From Saprospiraceae bacterium (GTDB lineage Bacteria; Bacteroidota; Bacteroidia; Chitinophagales; Saprospiraceae), in assembly GCA_029252685.1 (NCBI GenBank), contig JAQXAY010000184.1:1-40305 (forward strand): a DNA stretch of 40,305 bases, in the 5' to 3' direction. Below are positions 1 through 8,176 of this stretch, piece by piece; position 1 is the first letter of the stretch, and every line of letters begins with the position of its first letter. The translations under genes and the position numbers were made by a program. The notes under the pieces are model-generated. The model worked only from the letters and a program-made list of their open reading frames with translations, was not told the DNA's origin and ran no database searches.

Positions 1-750
1 GTAGTAGGAAGTGAGCGATATATGCCCTTCAGAGATATTAGACCCGAGGAATTATTGACTCAAGCAAACCATCTTCTTGGAAAGGGGCAGACCTCCCTAG
101 CCAAATTTTTGATCATAGGAAATAACAATGACGCGCCTGGACTAAGTGCCAATAATGAACAAGCCTTTTTCCAGCATATTCTAGAGAGAGCGGACTGGAC
201 TAGAGACCTTCACTTTCAGACCAAAACAACCATGGATACGCTTGACTATTCAGGAGATGGCTGGAATACAGGCTCAAAACTCGTGCTTGCAGCATGCGGT
301 GAACCAATACGAACACTTGGGACACAAGTCCCAGCCATTGAGGGCAATGACTTGTTCCACAGTCCTAGATTGATTGGTCCCGGTATCCTTGCTATCCAAG
401 CTCCTAAATTCAATGCAGAAATTGGCTATCAACAAGCCGAAAAAATTGCACTTGAACTAGAGGCTTATGATCTGGACAAATTTCCATTAATTGTACTAAG
501 TGACGATAGCACGTTTATGGCTGAAGACTACTCTAACTTTCTATGGGCAGCCTTTACTAGAACGAATCCATCGCATGACATACATGGAATACAGGCATTT
601 GTAGAGCACAAACACTGGGGCTGTAAAGGTTCATTGATCATGGATGCTCGAATAAAACCGCATCATGCTCCAGAGCTTGTTATGGACAAAAAGGTGGAGC
701 TGGCTGTTGAACGCTTTTTTGAAAAAGGAGCAAGCCTCGAAGGGTATTAA
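1..750 (+). CDS. UbiD-family decarboxylase, C-terminal part (5' end outside window)
   Basis: The frame is open from base 1, so the first visible ATG at 22 is probably internal and the gene starts before the window; 249 residues are seen. The stretch LIVLSDDSTFMAEDYSNFLW followed by TRTNPSHD matches the C-terminal part of UbiD-like decarboxylases, where an acidic cluster is followed by a W(A/V)...TR.(D/N)P segment. UbiD enzymes use prenylated FMN to decarboxylate aromatic acids in ubiquinone or menaquinone synthesis. Members in quinone-producing Bacteroidota are usually annotated as menaquinone biosynthesis decarboxylase, so that role is inferred. The N-terminal cofactor domain and catalytic E-R-E residues lie mostly outside the window and cannot be checked. 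The next gene, an RNA methyltransferase, starts 29 bp downstream behind its own -7 element. Confidence 0.8.
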   Translation, partial: VVGSERYMPFRDIRPEELLTQANHLLGKGQTSLAKFLIIGNNNDAPGLSANNEQAFFQHILERADWTRDLHFQTKTTMDTLDYSGDGWNTGSKLVLAACGEPIRTLGTQVPAIEGNDLFHSPRLIGPGILAIQAPKFNAEIGYQQAEKIALELEAYDLDKFPLIVLSDDSTFMAEDYSNFLWAAFTRTNPSHDIHGIQAFVEHKHWGCKGSLIMDARIKPHHAPELVMDKKVELAVERFFEKGASLEGY

Positions 751-755
751 TTTTT

Positions 756-763
756 TACCTTTG
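756..763 (+). promoter_or_regulatory. Bacteroidota -7 element before the RsmF-like gene
   Basis: TACCTTTG matches the TAnnTTTG -7 consensus of Bacteroidota sigma-70-type promoters and is followed by CA. It lies 16 bp before the ATG at 780, so a transcript from it would have a leader of only about 10 nt. No convincing TTG/TTTG -33 element was found about 20 bp upstream. Confidence 0.5.
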
Positions 764-779
764 CAAAAATATCTATTAC

Positions 780-2144
780 ATGGATGCATTGCACAGCGCT
801 TTCCTCAAACAAATGCAGGAGATCCTTCCGGAGGACAACAGCAGTTTCATTGAAGCAATCAATGGGGAAGTTCCTATTTCAGTGCGCATAAATCCGTATA
901 AAAAAAGTCAACTGGATCTTCCTTTTGACCAGCCTATACCTTGGACTTCTAAGGGACACTATCTAAAAAAGAGACCTATATTCACATTAGATCCAAGTTT
1001 TCATGCTGGCGCTTATTATGTACAGGAAGCTTCTTCCATGTTCATAGAGCAAGCTATTAAACAATTAGTAGACCTTAATGGAACCGTGCGTGCCCTAGAT
1101 CTTTGCGCTGCTCCAGGAGGAAAAAGCACCTTAGTATCTAGCCTACTCAATGAGGAGAGTTTATTGGTATCCAATGAAGTCATCGGTTCGAGGTATAAGA
1201 TCCTGATAGAAAACATGCACAAATGGGGCAACTCTAATCAGTTGATTATCAACCACGATGTTAAGGATCTTGGTCACTTAAATGGTTTTTTCAACTTGAT
1301 TCTTGTTGATGCTCCGTGTTCCGGGGAAGGACTTTTCAGAAAAGATAAAAAGGCCCGTTCAGAGTGGTCAGAAAATAATGTCGCCCTTTGTGCGGCCAGG
1401 CAGAAAAGAATACTCGCTGAAGCGTCTGAATTACTAGCACCTGACGGTATTCTAATCTATTCAACTTGTACGTATAATGAACATGAAAACGAACAAAATG
1501 CAGCCTGGATAGAAGAAACTCTTAGCCTTGAATGTCAAAAAATAAATACAGAAAAATCCTGGGGTTTGACTGAGAAAAAATTTGGTTACCAAGCTTACCC
1601 TCACAAATGCAAAGGAGAAGGATTTTATATGAGTGTATTTAAAGCTGAATCGAATAGGTCTGAAAACAAAATGAAGCTTAAGTCTAAGGGAGGAAAAACA
1701 TTGGAGATCTTGAATGCAAAAGAAAGTGAAAAAGTTGCAGCCTTCCTGGAGAAACCTGAGGCCTACACAATCTATAGAAACCACCTGGATGAGCTCTGTT
1801 TTTTCCCTAAGGCATTAAAAAGAGAATTCCAATTTGTTTGCCAAAGCCTCTACCGCTATCATGCCGGAACTCCCATGGGTACTTTCAAGCATAACAAACT
1901 AATTCCGAATCATGCCTTTGCACTTTCCAATGGAATAAAACATACTTTTCCAAAGCTGGATTTAGATAAAACCACAGCTATATCTTATCTGAGGAAGGAA
2001 ACATTACCTGTGCCAGAAAAAAAGGGTCAGGGCTGGCACCTTATGTGCTACCAAGGCCTCAAACTGGGCTGGGGCAAAGTACTCAAAGACAGAATAAACA
2101 ACTACTTCCCCAAGAATCTTAGAATTCGGATGCAGGACAATTAA
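780..2144 (+). CDS. RsmF-like rRNA (cytosine-5) methyltransferase
   Basis: A 454-residue member of the NOL1/NOP2/Sun (RsmB/RsmF) family, which methylates C5 of cytosine in rRNA using S-adenosylmethionine. An N-terminal RNA-binding segment (about 1-100) is followed by the Rossmann methyltransferase core. The SAM loop LDLCAAPGGKS is at 107-116, and the two family cysteines are both present: Cys180 in DAPCSGEG and catalytic Cys230 in YSTCTYN. The C-terminal part, ending with a GWHLMCYQGLKLGWGK stretch, resembles the PUA-like domain found at the end of RsmF proteins. Length is normal for RsmF. The ATG at 780 is the only sensible start. The gene converges on the JAMM-like gene with only 6 bp between the stops. 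Exact target base is not predictable. Confidence 0.9.
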   Translation: MDALHSAFLKQMQEILPEDNSSFIEAINGEVPISVRINPYKKSQLDLPFDQPIPWTSKGHYLKKRPIFTLDPSFHAGAYYVQEASSMFIEQAIKQLVDLNGTVRALDLCAAPGGKSTLVSSLLNEESLLVSNEVIGSRYKILIENMHKWGNSNQLIINHDVKDLGHLNGFFNLILVDAPCSGEGLFRKDKKARSEWSENNVALCAARQKRILAEASELLAPDGILIYSTCTYNEHENEQNAAWIEETLSLECQKINTEKSWGLTEKKFGYQAYPHKCKGEGFYMSVFKAESNRSENKMKLKSKGGKTLEILNAKESEKVAAFLEKPEAYTIYRNHLDELCFFPKALKREFQFVCQSLYRYHAGTPMGTFKHNKLIPNHAFALSNGIKHTFPKLDLDKTTAISYLRKETLPVPEKKGQGWHLMCYQGLKLGWGKVLKDRINNYFPKNLRIRMQDN

Positions 2145-2150
2145 TTTCCC

Positions 2151-2594
2151 TTAAACCTCTAATGCCTCAACAACATTGATGGAGCACTTTTCAAGTTTCC
2201 CAGCGTCCCTGTAATAGGTATCAACACTAACAAGTTCATTTCCTTGGATAATACCTACAAGAAAATAATTGCTTTGATCAAGGTCATTCATAAATAGTTT
2301 ATCAAGGTCATAAACTTTAGATGAAATAGAAGCATAAATACCAGAAATACGCTGATTTCGTTTTTGGGCATGCTGACCAGATTGCTTAAAATCATACTGG
2401 CTATAAAAAAATTGATTAGGAATTCCCTCTACAATATTAAGAGCAGGTTTGAAGTCTGTAATCTCAGTGCTGCTTTTTTCGCCTATTGGACGACCGAAGA
2501 GAAACCCTCCTGCCACATAAGGGGCTGACACCTCTAGATGGGTCTTTACCGCCTCTAACACACGGTTAGAAATCATTAGTTTGTTCATTTTCAT
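2151..2594 (-). CDS. Small JAMM/MPN-fold-like protein lacking the metal-binding motif
   Basis: A 147-residue protein with no firm family match. The segment APYVAGGFLFGR (24-35) looks like the first strand and helix of JAB/MPN proteins (normally E..GxLxGR), and RISGIYASISSKVYDLDKL (82-100) lies where active JAMM enzymes have GW(Y/H)HSHP...SxxD, followed by a NYFLVGII strand (109-116). In this alignment the two metal-ligand histidines are replaced (A88, I90) and the usual N-terminal glutamate is absent, so it would be a catalytically dead relative. This assignment is inference from pattern only. There are several N-terminal Met codons (residues 1, 3, 7), so the exact start is uncertain. The gene converges on the RsmF-like gene and lies downstream of metK but is separated from it by a terminator. 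Confidence 0.6.
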   Translation of the reverse strand: MKMNKLMISNRVLEAVKTHLEVSAPYVAGGFLFGRPIGEKSSTEITDFKPALNIVEGIPNQFFYSQYDFKQSGQHAQKRNQRISGIYASISSKVYDLDKLFMNDLDQSNYFLVGIIQGNELVSVDTYYRDAGKLEKCSINVVEALEV

Positions 2595-2606
2595 AGTGTT
2601 TTTGCG

Positions 2607-2628
2607 CTCAAAGCAACTTGACTTTGAG
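2607..2628 (-). repeat. Inverted repeat upstream of the JAMM-like gene
   Basis: CTCAAAG and CTTTGAG are separated by 8 bases, giving a 7-bp stem that ends 13 bp before the ATG at 2594. It could be an operator or a leader hairpin near the ribosome-binding region. No function is shown by sequence alone. Confidence 0.4.
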
Positions 2629-2765
2629 TCTTTTAATCTTAAGAAAGTGTAGTGTACTTTGATCTGGAATGATCTAAAGGCGATAGTTTAATTTATGAAT
2701 ATTTTCAATCCAATTCAAGGTGAAAAATGTTAAGAAACAGATATTTGACCCAAATAAATAAAAAA

Positions 2766-2792
2766 CAGGTTTGCCCTTAACGGACAAACCTG
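2766..2792 (-). terminator. Rho-independent terminator after metK
   Basis: CAGGTTTG (2766-2773) pairs with CAAACCTG (2785-2792), with two further G-C pairs after one mismatch and a 5-base loop. Read on the minus strand the stem is followed by TTTTTTATTT. It lies 27 bp after the metK stop, as expected for a terminator of that transcript. Confidence 0.8.
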
Positions 2793-2818
2793 CTCAAATC
2801 ATAGGTATATTATTTTTA

Positions 2819-4075
2819 TTAAAGGCTGAAAGCAGCTTTTACCTGATCCACCATATCTAGCTTCTCCCAAGTAAAGGTCTCCACCTCCATTGTTTTTATA
2901 TTTCCTGATCCATCCTTCAAGGATACCTTTTTTATTTCTGGCTGACGGCCCATATGTCCATAGGCTGCTGAATCTGAATAAATAGGATTTCTTAATTTCA
3001 AACGCTGCTCAATTGCATAAGGAGTCATATCAAAAATATCAATAACCTTGTCTGATATTTCCGAATCATTCATATCCACCTTTGCAGTACCGTAGGTCTG
3101 AATGTATATATTCGTAGGTTGTGCTACACCAATAGCATAAGATACCTGAACAAGAACTTCATCACAAACTCCTGCTGCTACTAAATTCTTTGCAATATGC
3201 CTTGTAGCATAAGCCGCAGAGCGATCTACTTTGGATGGATCTTTCCCAGAAAAAGCGCCACCACCATGTGCACCCTTACCACCGTATGTATCTACAATGA
3301 TCTTTCTACCTGTCAGGCCGGTGTCTCCATGTGGACCTCCAATAATGAACTTACCCGTTGGATTGATGTGATAAGTAATCTCATCATTAAAAAGGGCTTG
3401 TACGGATGCTTTGCAACTTGTTTTAATCCTTGGAATTACAATATTAATGATATCTCTTTTGATTCGCTCTAGCATTGCTGGCTCAGAATCAAAATCATCA
3501 TGTTGAGTAGAAACTACTATAGTATCAATTGCAATAGGCACATTATCATCAGAGTATTTGATGGTAACCTGTGATTTGGAATCTGGTCTAAGATAGTCCA
3601 TACCCAATGAACCATCTTTTCGTATAGCTGCCAACTCCATTAGTATCTTGTGCGAAAGATCTAAAGCCAATGGCATATAGTCTTCTGTTTCATTGGTTGC
3701 ATAACCGAACATCATCCCTTGGTCTCCAGCTCCTTGCTCTTCTGGCTTTGCTCTATCAACCCCTTGATTAATATCAGCGGATTGGCCATGGATAGATGAA
3801 AAAATACCGCAAGAATCTGCGTCAAACTTATATTCTGACTTTGTATATCCTATTCGTTGAATCACATCTCTTGCTATCTGCTGAACATCTAGGTAAGTCT
3901 GTGTCTTCACCTCCCCTGCTAACACCACTTGACCAGTAGTAACTAGCGTTTCACATGCCACCTTAGAGTTTGGATCAAATGCCAAAAAATGATCGACTAA
4001 TGCGTCTGAAATTTGATCTGCTACTTTATCCGGGTGTCCTTCAGAAACGGATTCTGATGTAAATAAATATGGCAT
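2819..4075 (-). CDS. metK: S-adenosylmethionine synthase
   Basis: A full-length 418-residue methionine adenosyltransferase, which makes S-adenosylmethionine from methionine and ATP. All hallmark motifs are present: [20 protein letters not shown] at the N-terminus (His in GHPDK acts in catalysis), [12 protein letters not shown] in the middle, and the glycine-rich [19 protein letters not shown] phosphate loop. The ATG at 4075 gives the usual start. The gene has an 81-bp upstream gap after the FAH-family gene and a terminator downstream. I looked for a SAM riboswitch in the gap and saw none; only a 15-bp palindrome is there. Confidence 0.98.
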   Translation of the reverse strand: MPYLFTSESVSEGHPDKVADQISDALVDHFLAFDPNSKVACETLVTTGQVVLAGEVKTQTYLDVQQIARDVIQRIGYTKSEYKFDADSCGIFSSIHGQSADINQGVDRAKPEEQGAGDQGMMFGYATNETEDYMPLALDLSHKILMELAAIRKDGSLGMDYLRPDSKSQVTIKYSDDNVPIAIDTIVVSTQHDDFDSEPAMLERIKRDIINIVIPRIKTSCKASVQALFNDEITYHINPTGKFIIGGPHGDTGLTGRKIIVDTYGGKGAHGGGAFSGKDPSKVDRSAAYATRHIAKNLVAAGVCDEVLVQVSYAIGVAQPTNIYIQTYGTAKVDMNDSEISDKVIDIFDMTPYAIEQRLKLRNPIYSDSAAYGHMGRQPEIKKVSLKDGSGNIKTMEVETFTWEKLDMVDQVKAAFSL

Positions 4076-4116
4076 TAAGTATGATTTTTTTTAATGATCG
4101 TTAAAAATAATAAAAT

Positions 4117-4131
4117 ATGGCATTATGCCAT
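4117..4131. repeat. 15-bp palindrome upstream of metK
   Basis: ATGGCAT T ATGCCAT is a perfect inverted repeat with a one-base centre. It lies 42 bp before the metK ATG, in the only gap between metK and the FAH-family gene. The half-site on the minus strand, ATGCCATATTTTATT, closely repeats the metK start itself (ATGCCATATTTATTT). It may be an operator or a remnant of a small local duplication. Confidence 0.4.
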
Positions 4132-4156
4132 CTAAAAGCATCCCTCGAGTTTGAAT

Positions 4157-4777
4157 TTATTTAACATTAAAACAAAAACTCGATTCTGCCTGATTTCCAA
4201 CGGATAGAAAGCCCTCTAGACAATCATCCATCGAAACAGGACCAACCCCTTCTGGAGTCCCTGTGAAAATAAGATCCCCTTTCTGAAGCTTGAAAAATCT
4301 GCTCAAGTAGCAAATAATTTCATCTATAGAGAATAACATATCTTGAATATGCCCATTCTGTACCTCCACTCCATTCTTCTGAAGTGTGAAATTCAAATCT
4401 TCAAGATCTAATTCACTTTTATCATAGAATTTCCCAATCACTGCCGAATGGTCAAATCCTTTGGCAAGCTCCCATGGTTGACCTTTTTCTTTACACTGCT
4501 TTTGAATATCTCGAGCCGTGAAATCAATTCCAAGACCAATTTGATTGTAATAGGTAGACGCAAAAGCTGGCTGTACATGTTTACCGTTCTTACATATTTT
4601 CACAATCAACTCGACTTCATAATGTATGTCGTCCGAGAAATCTGGAATAAAAAAGGGTTTGTTATTTATTAACAAAGCAGAAGGAGGCTTCATGAATACG
4701 ATAGGAGCCTCTGGCGTCTCAGCGCCCATCTCCTTGGCATGTTTTGCATAATTCCTTCCTATACAAAAAATCTTCAT
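4157..4777 (-). CDS. Fumarylacetoacetate hydrolase family protein (acylpyruvase-like)
   Basis: A 206-residue single-domain member of the FAH family, near the size of FAHD1/YcgM acylpyruvases. The N-terminus KIFCIGRNYAKHAKEMG is the family start. The divalent-metal site is visible as HYEVEL (two glutamates, about 52-57) and the aspartates in GIDFTARD, and the C-terminal segment FTGTPEGVGP is the conserved substrate loop. Such enzymes hydrolyse acylpyruvates or decarboxylate oxaloacetate; the substrate cannot be told from sequence. The ATG at 4777 is 3 bp after the trpS stop, so the two are translationally coupled in one operon. Confidence 0.9.
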   Translation of the reverse strand: MKIFCIGRNYAKHAKEMGAETPEAPIVFMKPPSALLINNKPFFIPDFSDDIHYEVELIVKICKNGKHVQPAFASTYYNQIGLGIDFTARDIQKQCKEKGQPWELAKGFDHSAVIGKFYDKSELDLEDLNFTLQKNGVEVQNGHIQDMLFSIDEIICYLSRFFKLQKGDLIFTGTPEGVGPVSMDDCLEGFLSVGNQAESSFCFNVK

Positions 4778-4780
4778 CGC

Positions 4781-5785
4781 CTAGAATTTAACATTACCTA
4801 ATCCAGCAAGCTCCTTTACCTCTTTCAAGGTTTGTTGAGCTGTCTTTCTAATCTCAGCAGATGATTGCTTGATCTTATATTTTATATCTTTCTTATTCGC
4901 TAAAGCCTCTGTTTTTCTTTCTTTAAAAACACCACAAAGTTTAACTACCTCATCCGCAACTACATCTTTAAACTCCGCATATCTTAAAGCACCCGATTCA
5001 TGGTTATTCATCATAGCTTTATAAGCATCATCTGCACCACAAGCTTTTAAAATCTCAAAAAGATTCTCTACACCTGCACTCATCTCACCCTCGGGTGTAT
5101 CTCCAGAGTCCGTAACCGCTGATCGAATCTGCTTTCTTATTCTCGCCTCATCAGCGAATAAAGATATGAAGTGTTTCTCACCAGCAGATTTACTCATCTT
5201 ACGCATAGGATCAGCCGTAGACATAATCTTAGGCGTTTCAGTAAATAAACATTCTGGTATAGTAAAATACTCTTTTTGAGCTTGATTATTAAAACGCTGA
5301 GCAATAGTTCGTGTTAATTCAAGATGTTGCTCTTGGTCTTTACCTACTGGAACATAATCAGCATTATAGATCAAAATATCAGCTGCTTGAAGGATCGGAT
5401 AAGTAAACAATCCAGCCGAAATGAATCCTTCGGACTTTTCAGAACTTTGATTACTCTTATCTTTAAATTGAGTCATTTGCCCAAGCCTTCCAAATGGCGT
5501 AAAGCAATTAAATATCCAAGAAAGTTCTGCATGCTCAGGCACAAGAGATTGAATAAATAAATTCTCAATGTTCACCCCTGCTCCTATCAAATTGAAGATA
5601 AGATCCCAAACGTTATTCTTTAATTTCTTAGGATCATAAGGCATGGTCATAGCATGGTAATCAACTACGCCATAAAAACATTCGTAATCTGCCTGTAAAT
5701 CCACCCAGTTCTTAACTGCACCAAAATAATTTCCAAGGTGCATATCACCCGTAGGCTGGATACAAGAGAGAATCCGTTTTTTCAT
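4781..5785 (-). CDS. trpS: Tryptophanyl-tRNA synthetase
   Basis: A 334-residue class Ic aminoacyl-tRNA synthetase, the usual length for bacterial TrpRS. The ATP-binding HIGH-type motif appears as PTGDMHLGNYFG (11-22) and the KMSKS loop is intact at 196-200. It charges tRNA-Trp with tryptophan. The ATG at 5785 is 19 bp after the ridA stop, and the FAH-family gene follows after 3 bp, suggesting a ridA-trpS-FAH transcript. Confidence 0.97.
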   Translation of the reverse strand: MKKRILSCIQPTGDMHLGNYFGAVKNWVDLQADYECFYGVVDYHAMTMPYDPKKLKNNVWDLIFNLIGAGVNIENLFIQSLVPEHAELSWIFNCFTPFGRLGQMTQFKDKSNQSSEKSEGFISAGLFTYPILQAADILIYNADYVPVGKDQEQHLELTRTIAQRFNNQAQKEYFTIPECLFTETPKIMSTADPMRKMSKSAGEKHFISLFADEARIRKQIRSAVTDSGDTPEGEMSAGVENLFEILKACGADDAYKAMMNNHESGALRYAEFKDVVADEVVKLCGVFKERKTEALANKKDIKYKIKQSSAEIRKTAQQTLKEVKELAGLGNVKF

Positions 5786-5804
5786 CTTAAAACTATTTTA
5801 TTGG

Positions 5805-6194
5805 TTAATTAGTGAATCCTGCTATTAAAGAAATCTCTACTTGCACGAATTTAGGGAGATTTGCTACTTCAACTAACTCTCTAGCCGGAGCTGTATCTTC
5901 GTTGAAGTACTTCGAATAAACCTCGTTTATACGGCTGTAATTATTCATATCAGCAACGAAAACAGATGCCTTTATTGCATCCTCAAAACTCAGACCTGCC
6001 TCATCGAGAATTGCCTTCAGGTTTTGCATAACCTGCTCTGTCTCCTCCTCTACAGTCAAGCCATTAGGAAGAGCTCCTGTTGCCGGATCAATGGCAACTT
6101 GACCAGAAATAAAAAGCATATCTCCAAATCGTACCGACTGATTATACGGACCCACAGGTGCAGGAGCCTTTTCTGTATTGATGATTGTTTTCAT
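5805..6194 (-). CDS. ridA: RidA family enamine/imine deaminase
   Basis: A 129-residue protein of the YjgF/YER057c/UK114 family, which hydrolyses reactive enamines and imines such as 2-aminoacrylate to ketoacids plus ammonia. Residues PAPVGPYNQSV (11-21), FISGQVAIDP (28-37), the substrate-binding Arg105 in APAREL and Glu120 in VQVEISLIA are all present, so it is likely an active RidA. The open frame extends further upstream to a TTG at 6230, but the ATG at 6194 matches the family N-terminus and is chosen. It follows rpmF after a 90-bp gap with a nested inverted repeat and precedes trpS by 19 bp. Confidence 0.95.
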   Translation of the reverse strand: MKTIINTEKAPAPVGPYNQSVRFGDMLFISGQVAIDPATGALPNGLTVEEETEQVMQNLKAILDEAGLSFEDAIKASVFVADMNNYSRINEVYSKYFNEDTAPARELVEVANLPKFVQVEISLIAGFTN

Positions 6195-6222
6195 GATGAT
6201 CGTTTTGACTTTAAATAGAGAA

Positions 6223-6251
6223 AGCTCCAAATCGTATATACGAAAGGAGCT
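6223..6251 (-). terminator. Nested inverted repeat between rpmF and ridA, possible terminator
   Basis: AGCTCC (6223-6228) pairs with GGAGCT (6246-6251) and encloses a perfect 10-bp palindrome CGTATATACG (6233-6242). On the minus strand the outer stem is followed by TTCTC, a poor T-run. It could be a weak terminator after rpmF or a structured leader of ridA. Confidence 0.4.
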
Positions 6252-6284
6252 GACACTTATATCTTAAATGATAAATTTCTGAGA

Positions 6285-6479
6285 TTATTCCTCGGTAGTT
6301 GCTTTTACCAAGATACGACCACGATACATAGTGTTGCCCTCAGCATCAGTATATGTGCGGTGCATCAAGTGCTTTTCACCTGTATTTTTACAAGTAGCAA
6401 CGTTAGGAGCTGTAGCAACATAGTGTGTTCTACGCTTTCTTTTTCTCTGCTTAGATATCTTACTCTTTGGATGTGCCAT
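6285..6479 (-). CDS. rpmF: 50S ribosomal protein L32
   Basis: A 64-residue bL32 protein, normal length. The basic N-terminus AHPKSKISKQRKRKRRTHY is diagnostic. Only one cysteine is present (ATCKNTGEKH), so the zinc ribbon of the four-cysteine form is absent. It lies 51 bp after yceD, the classical yceD-rpmF order found across bacteria. Confidence 0.97.
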   Translation of the reverse strand: MAHPKSKISKQRKRKRRTHYVATAPNVATCKNTGEKHLMHRTYTDAEGNTMYRGRILVKATTEE

Positions 6480-6530
6480 TTTACACGCTAGTTTAATTTC
6501 CTATAAAGGTGACCTTAATAAAGGCCAAAG

Positions 6531-7055
6531 TTAATCCAATTTTATGTCTTTCAAAGCACTCCAGGTAGAATTTGATGAATTTTCATCTAAATCCTTCTGA
6601 TCGTCCTCATTTGCTTCCAGAATATTCAACATGTCAGGATCACATTCCTCTCCAGCCATATCATGTGTACTTACCATTGGAACTGCTAAATGAATAAACT
6701 CATATAAATATTGAGCCACATCGAAGCTATCTCGATCTCTTCTTATGTAGACGACCTCGAAATCTTCTTTTTCAACCTCAGCATATTTCAATAGTAGTTG
6801 CTCAGTAAATGACAATGGAAGATCGAAATCTCCTAAACATCTATCACAAGACCTTCTTGTTTTACCTGATACCTTGAATTCCAATTCAATATGGGAAGTT
6901 CGTTTTTCTAGAATCAAATCAACAAGTATGTCTCCTTCTGTCAGCTTACTATCTTCAAAAGCTTTAAAAAAAGTAGCATTGATTTCGAAACTGTACTCAT
7001 GAATCCCTTCCATCAATCCTAAAATTGGCAGGGTGTAGGCTTCTAGCTCTTTCAT
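6531..7055 (-). CDS. YceD/DUF177 family protein (23S rRNA accumulation)
   Basis: A 174-residue member of the DUF177/YceD family. The typical motif RRSCDRCLGDFDLPL is at 68-81 with CxxC cysteines at 70 and 73. The protein is acidic near its C-terminus. YceD homologues sit directly upstream of rpmF and are linked to 23S rRNA accumulation and large-subunit assembly; the biochemical role is not settled. The ATG at 7055 lies 28 bp downstream (in transcription direction) of a strong TTG-N20-TACCTTTG promoter, which should drive yceD and rpmF together. Confidence 0.88.
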   Translation of the reverse strand: MKELEAYTLPILGLMEGIHEYSFEINATFFKAFEDSKLTEGDILVDLILEKRTSHIELEFKVSGKTRRSCDRCLGDFDLPLSFTEQLLLKYAEVEKEDFEVVYIRRDRDSFDVAQYLYEFIHLAVPMVSTHDMAGEECDPDMLNILEANEDDQKDLDENSSNSTWSALKDIKLD

Positions 7056-7082
7056 CTTTATGAATATTTTTTAAAGCGGATG

Positions 7083-7117
7083 CAAAGGTAATAATTAATA
7101 TCAATTAACTCAACAAA
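7083..7117 (-). promoter_or_regulatory. Bacteroidota promoter of yceD-rpmF
   Basis: On the minus strand, the -7 element TACCTTTG (7090-7083) is preceded by a TTG -33 element (7113-7111, with TTTG also at 7117-7114) at a spacing of 20 bp. This is a near-ideal Bacteroidota promoter and lies in the 110-bp gap between the HU-SPOR gene and yceD. Confidence 0.75.
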
Positions 7118-7165
7118 CAATCCGAAATTTTAATCAATTTATTTCGTCTTGTAACATTAAAAAAA

Positions 7166-8176
7166 TTACTCCTTAGAATACACCCAAGCTTTCGGATTAA
7201 ATTTTTGTTTTACCCGATCAAATTTTTCATTAAACTCTTGCTCTGTTTCAAAGGCATAACGCACAGCTACAGCGGTCGCTGTACCTCTATCTAATGAAAC
7301 AGCTTCATAGCCACCTTCTATGATTCGCTTAATCAATACTTCAGCATTTTTCTTATCCCCAAAAACTCCAACCACAATCTCTGCTTCTTTCCACAATCTG
7401 ATTTCTTTTTCTCGAATTATTTCTTCTTCCGCATCAACGATATCTCCCTCATCATCCCAACCATCATACTCATCATTTTCTTCCTCCTCAAGCAAAGGCT
7501 CATCAACAAGATCTTCAATGACTTCTGAATCATATGCGGGCATTTGCCCTTTAAACAGTGTATCCTTGAATAGTACTACTGCGAAAAGTATAAACAAAGC
7601 AGTAGCCATAAGGACTGCGAGCAAGATATTACTCTCGGGTTTTTTCTTTGATTTTGACCTCCAATCAGTTGTTGCAACAGGACCAACCTTAATTTGTTCT
7701 TTATCAGGGGTATTTCCTGACGATGCAGCTTTACTTTTATTCGCAGAAGTTGTTCGCAACACAGGACGAGCATGAACATCACCCAAACCAAAAACATCCG
7801 AGTTATGATTCGAGTTGTCTTGTAAGAATTTAAATGTCCCTTGAAAATCTTTATACAATCGTCCTAGGTTGGGAAAAATAATAATCTCTCTATTGTCGAG
7901 TAGTTTATTAGATTTTTTGACAAAATCTTCGATCTCCATTTCAGCAGAAAGCTTTGACAGACTGTACCGCTCCATTAGAAAAGAACCTAGGACACCATCA
8001 TTTACAATTAGATTGTCATTAAAAGTGATTTTCTTTGCTGGCGGACTAATCTTTCCTAAAACTTGATCAACATCTGCACCTACTTCCTCAGCGACAAAAC
8101 CACCAAAACCTGGGACTATAACCAGGTCTTTGGAAAACAACAATTCTGCTATATTATCTGCTACTTTAACTTTCAT
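7166..8176 (-). CDS. Inner-membrane protein with HU/CCDC81-like N-terminus and C-terminal SPOR domain
   Basis: A 336-residue protein. The N-terminal part (1-110), with VIVPGFGGFVAE (19-30) and IIIFPNLGRLYKDFQGTF (98-115), resembles the prokaryotic CCDC81-type HU-like domains found in Bacteroidota. A linker leads to one membrane helix (about 183-203), then an acidic stretch (217-255, rich in D and E), and a C-terminal SPOR-like domain (about 266-336: VVGVFGDKKNAEVLIKRI...). SPOR domains bind denuded peptidoglycan at division sites, so a role linking cytoplasm (perhaps DNA or cytoskeleton) to the cell wall at division is inferred. The open frame begins at a GTG at 8188; the ATG at 8176 is preferred as it starts the conserved domain. 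Confidence 0.8.
   Translation of the reverse strand: MKVKVADNIAELLFSKDLVIVPGFGGFVAEEVGADVDQVLGKISPPAKKITFNDNLIVNDGVLGSFLMERYSLSKLSAEMEIEDFVKKSNKLLDNREIIIFPNLGRLYKDFQGTFKFLQDNSNHNSDVFGLGDVHARPVLRTTSANKSKAASSGNTPDKEQIKVGPVATTDWRSKSKKKPESNILLAVLMATALFILFAVVLFKDTLFKGQMPAYDSEVIEDLVDEPLLEEEENDEYDGWDDEGDIVDAEEEIIREKEIRLWKEAEIVVGVFGDKKNAEVLIKRIIEGGYEAVSLDRGTATAVAVRYAFETEQEFNEKFDRVKQKFNPKAWVYSKE

Noticed and set aside
665-853. Short plus-strand open frame across the UbiD/RsmF junction
   Set aside because: Overlaps two real genes in another frame and has no recognisable content.
4076-4156. SAM riboswitch upstream of metK
   Set aside because: The gap is only 81 bp, AT-rich, and shows none of the conserved pairing expected; only a palindrome was found.
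7320-7775. Serine-rich plus-strand open frame
   Set aside because: Antisense of the acidic linker of the HU-SPOR protein; low complexity comes from GAA/GAT codons on the other strand.
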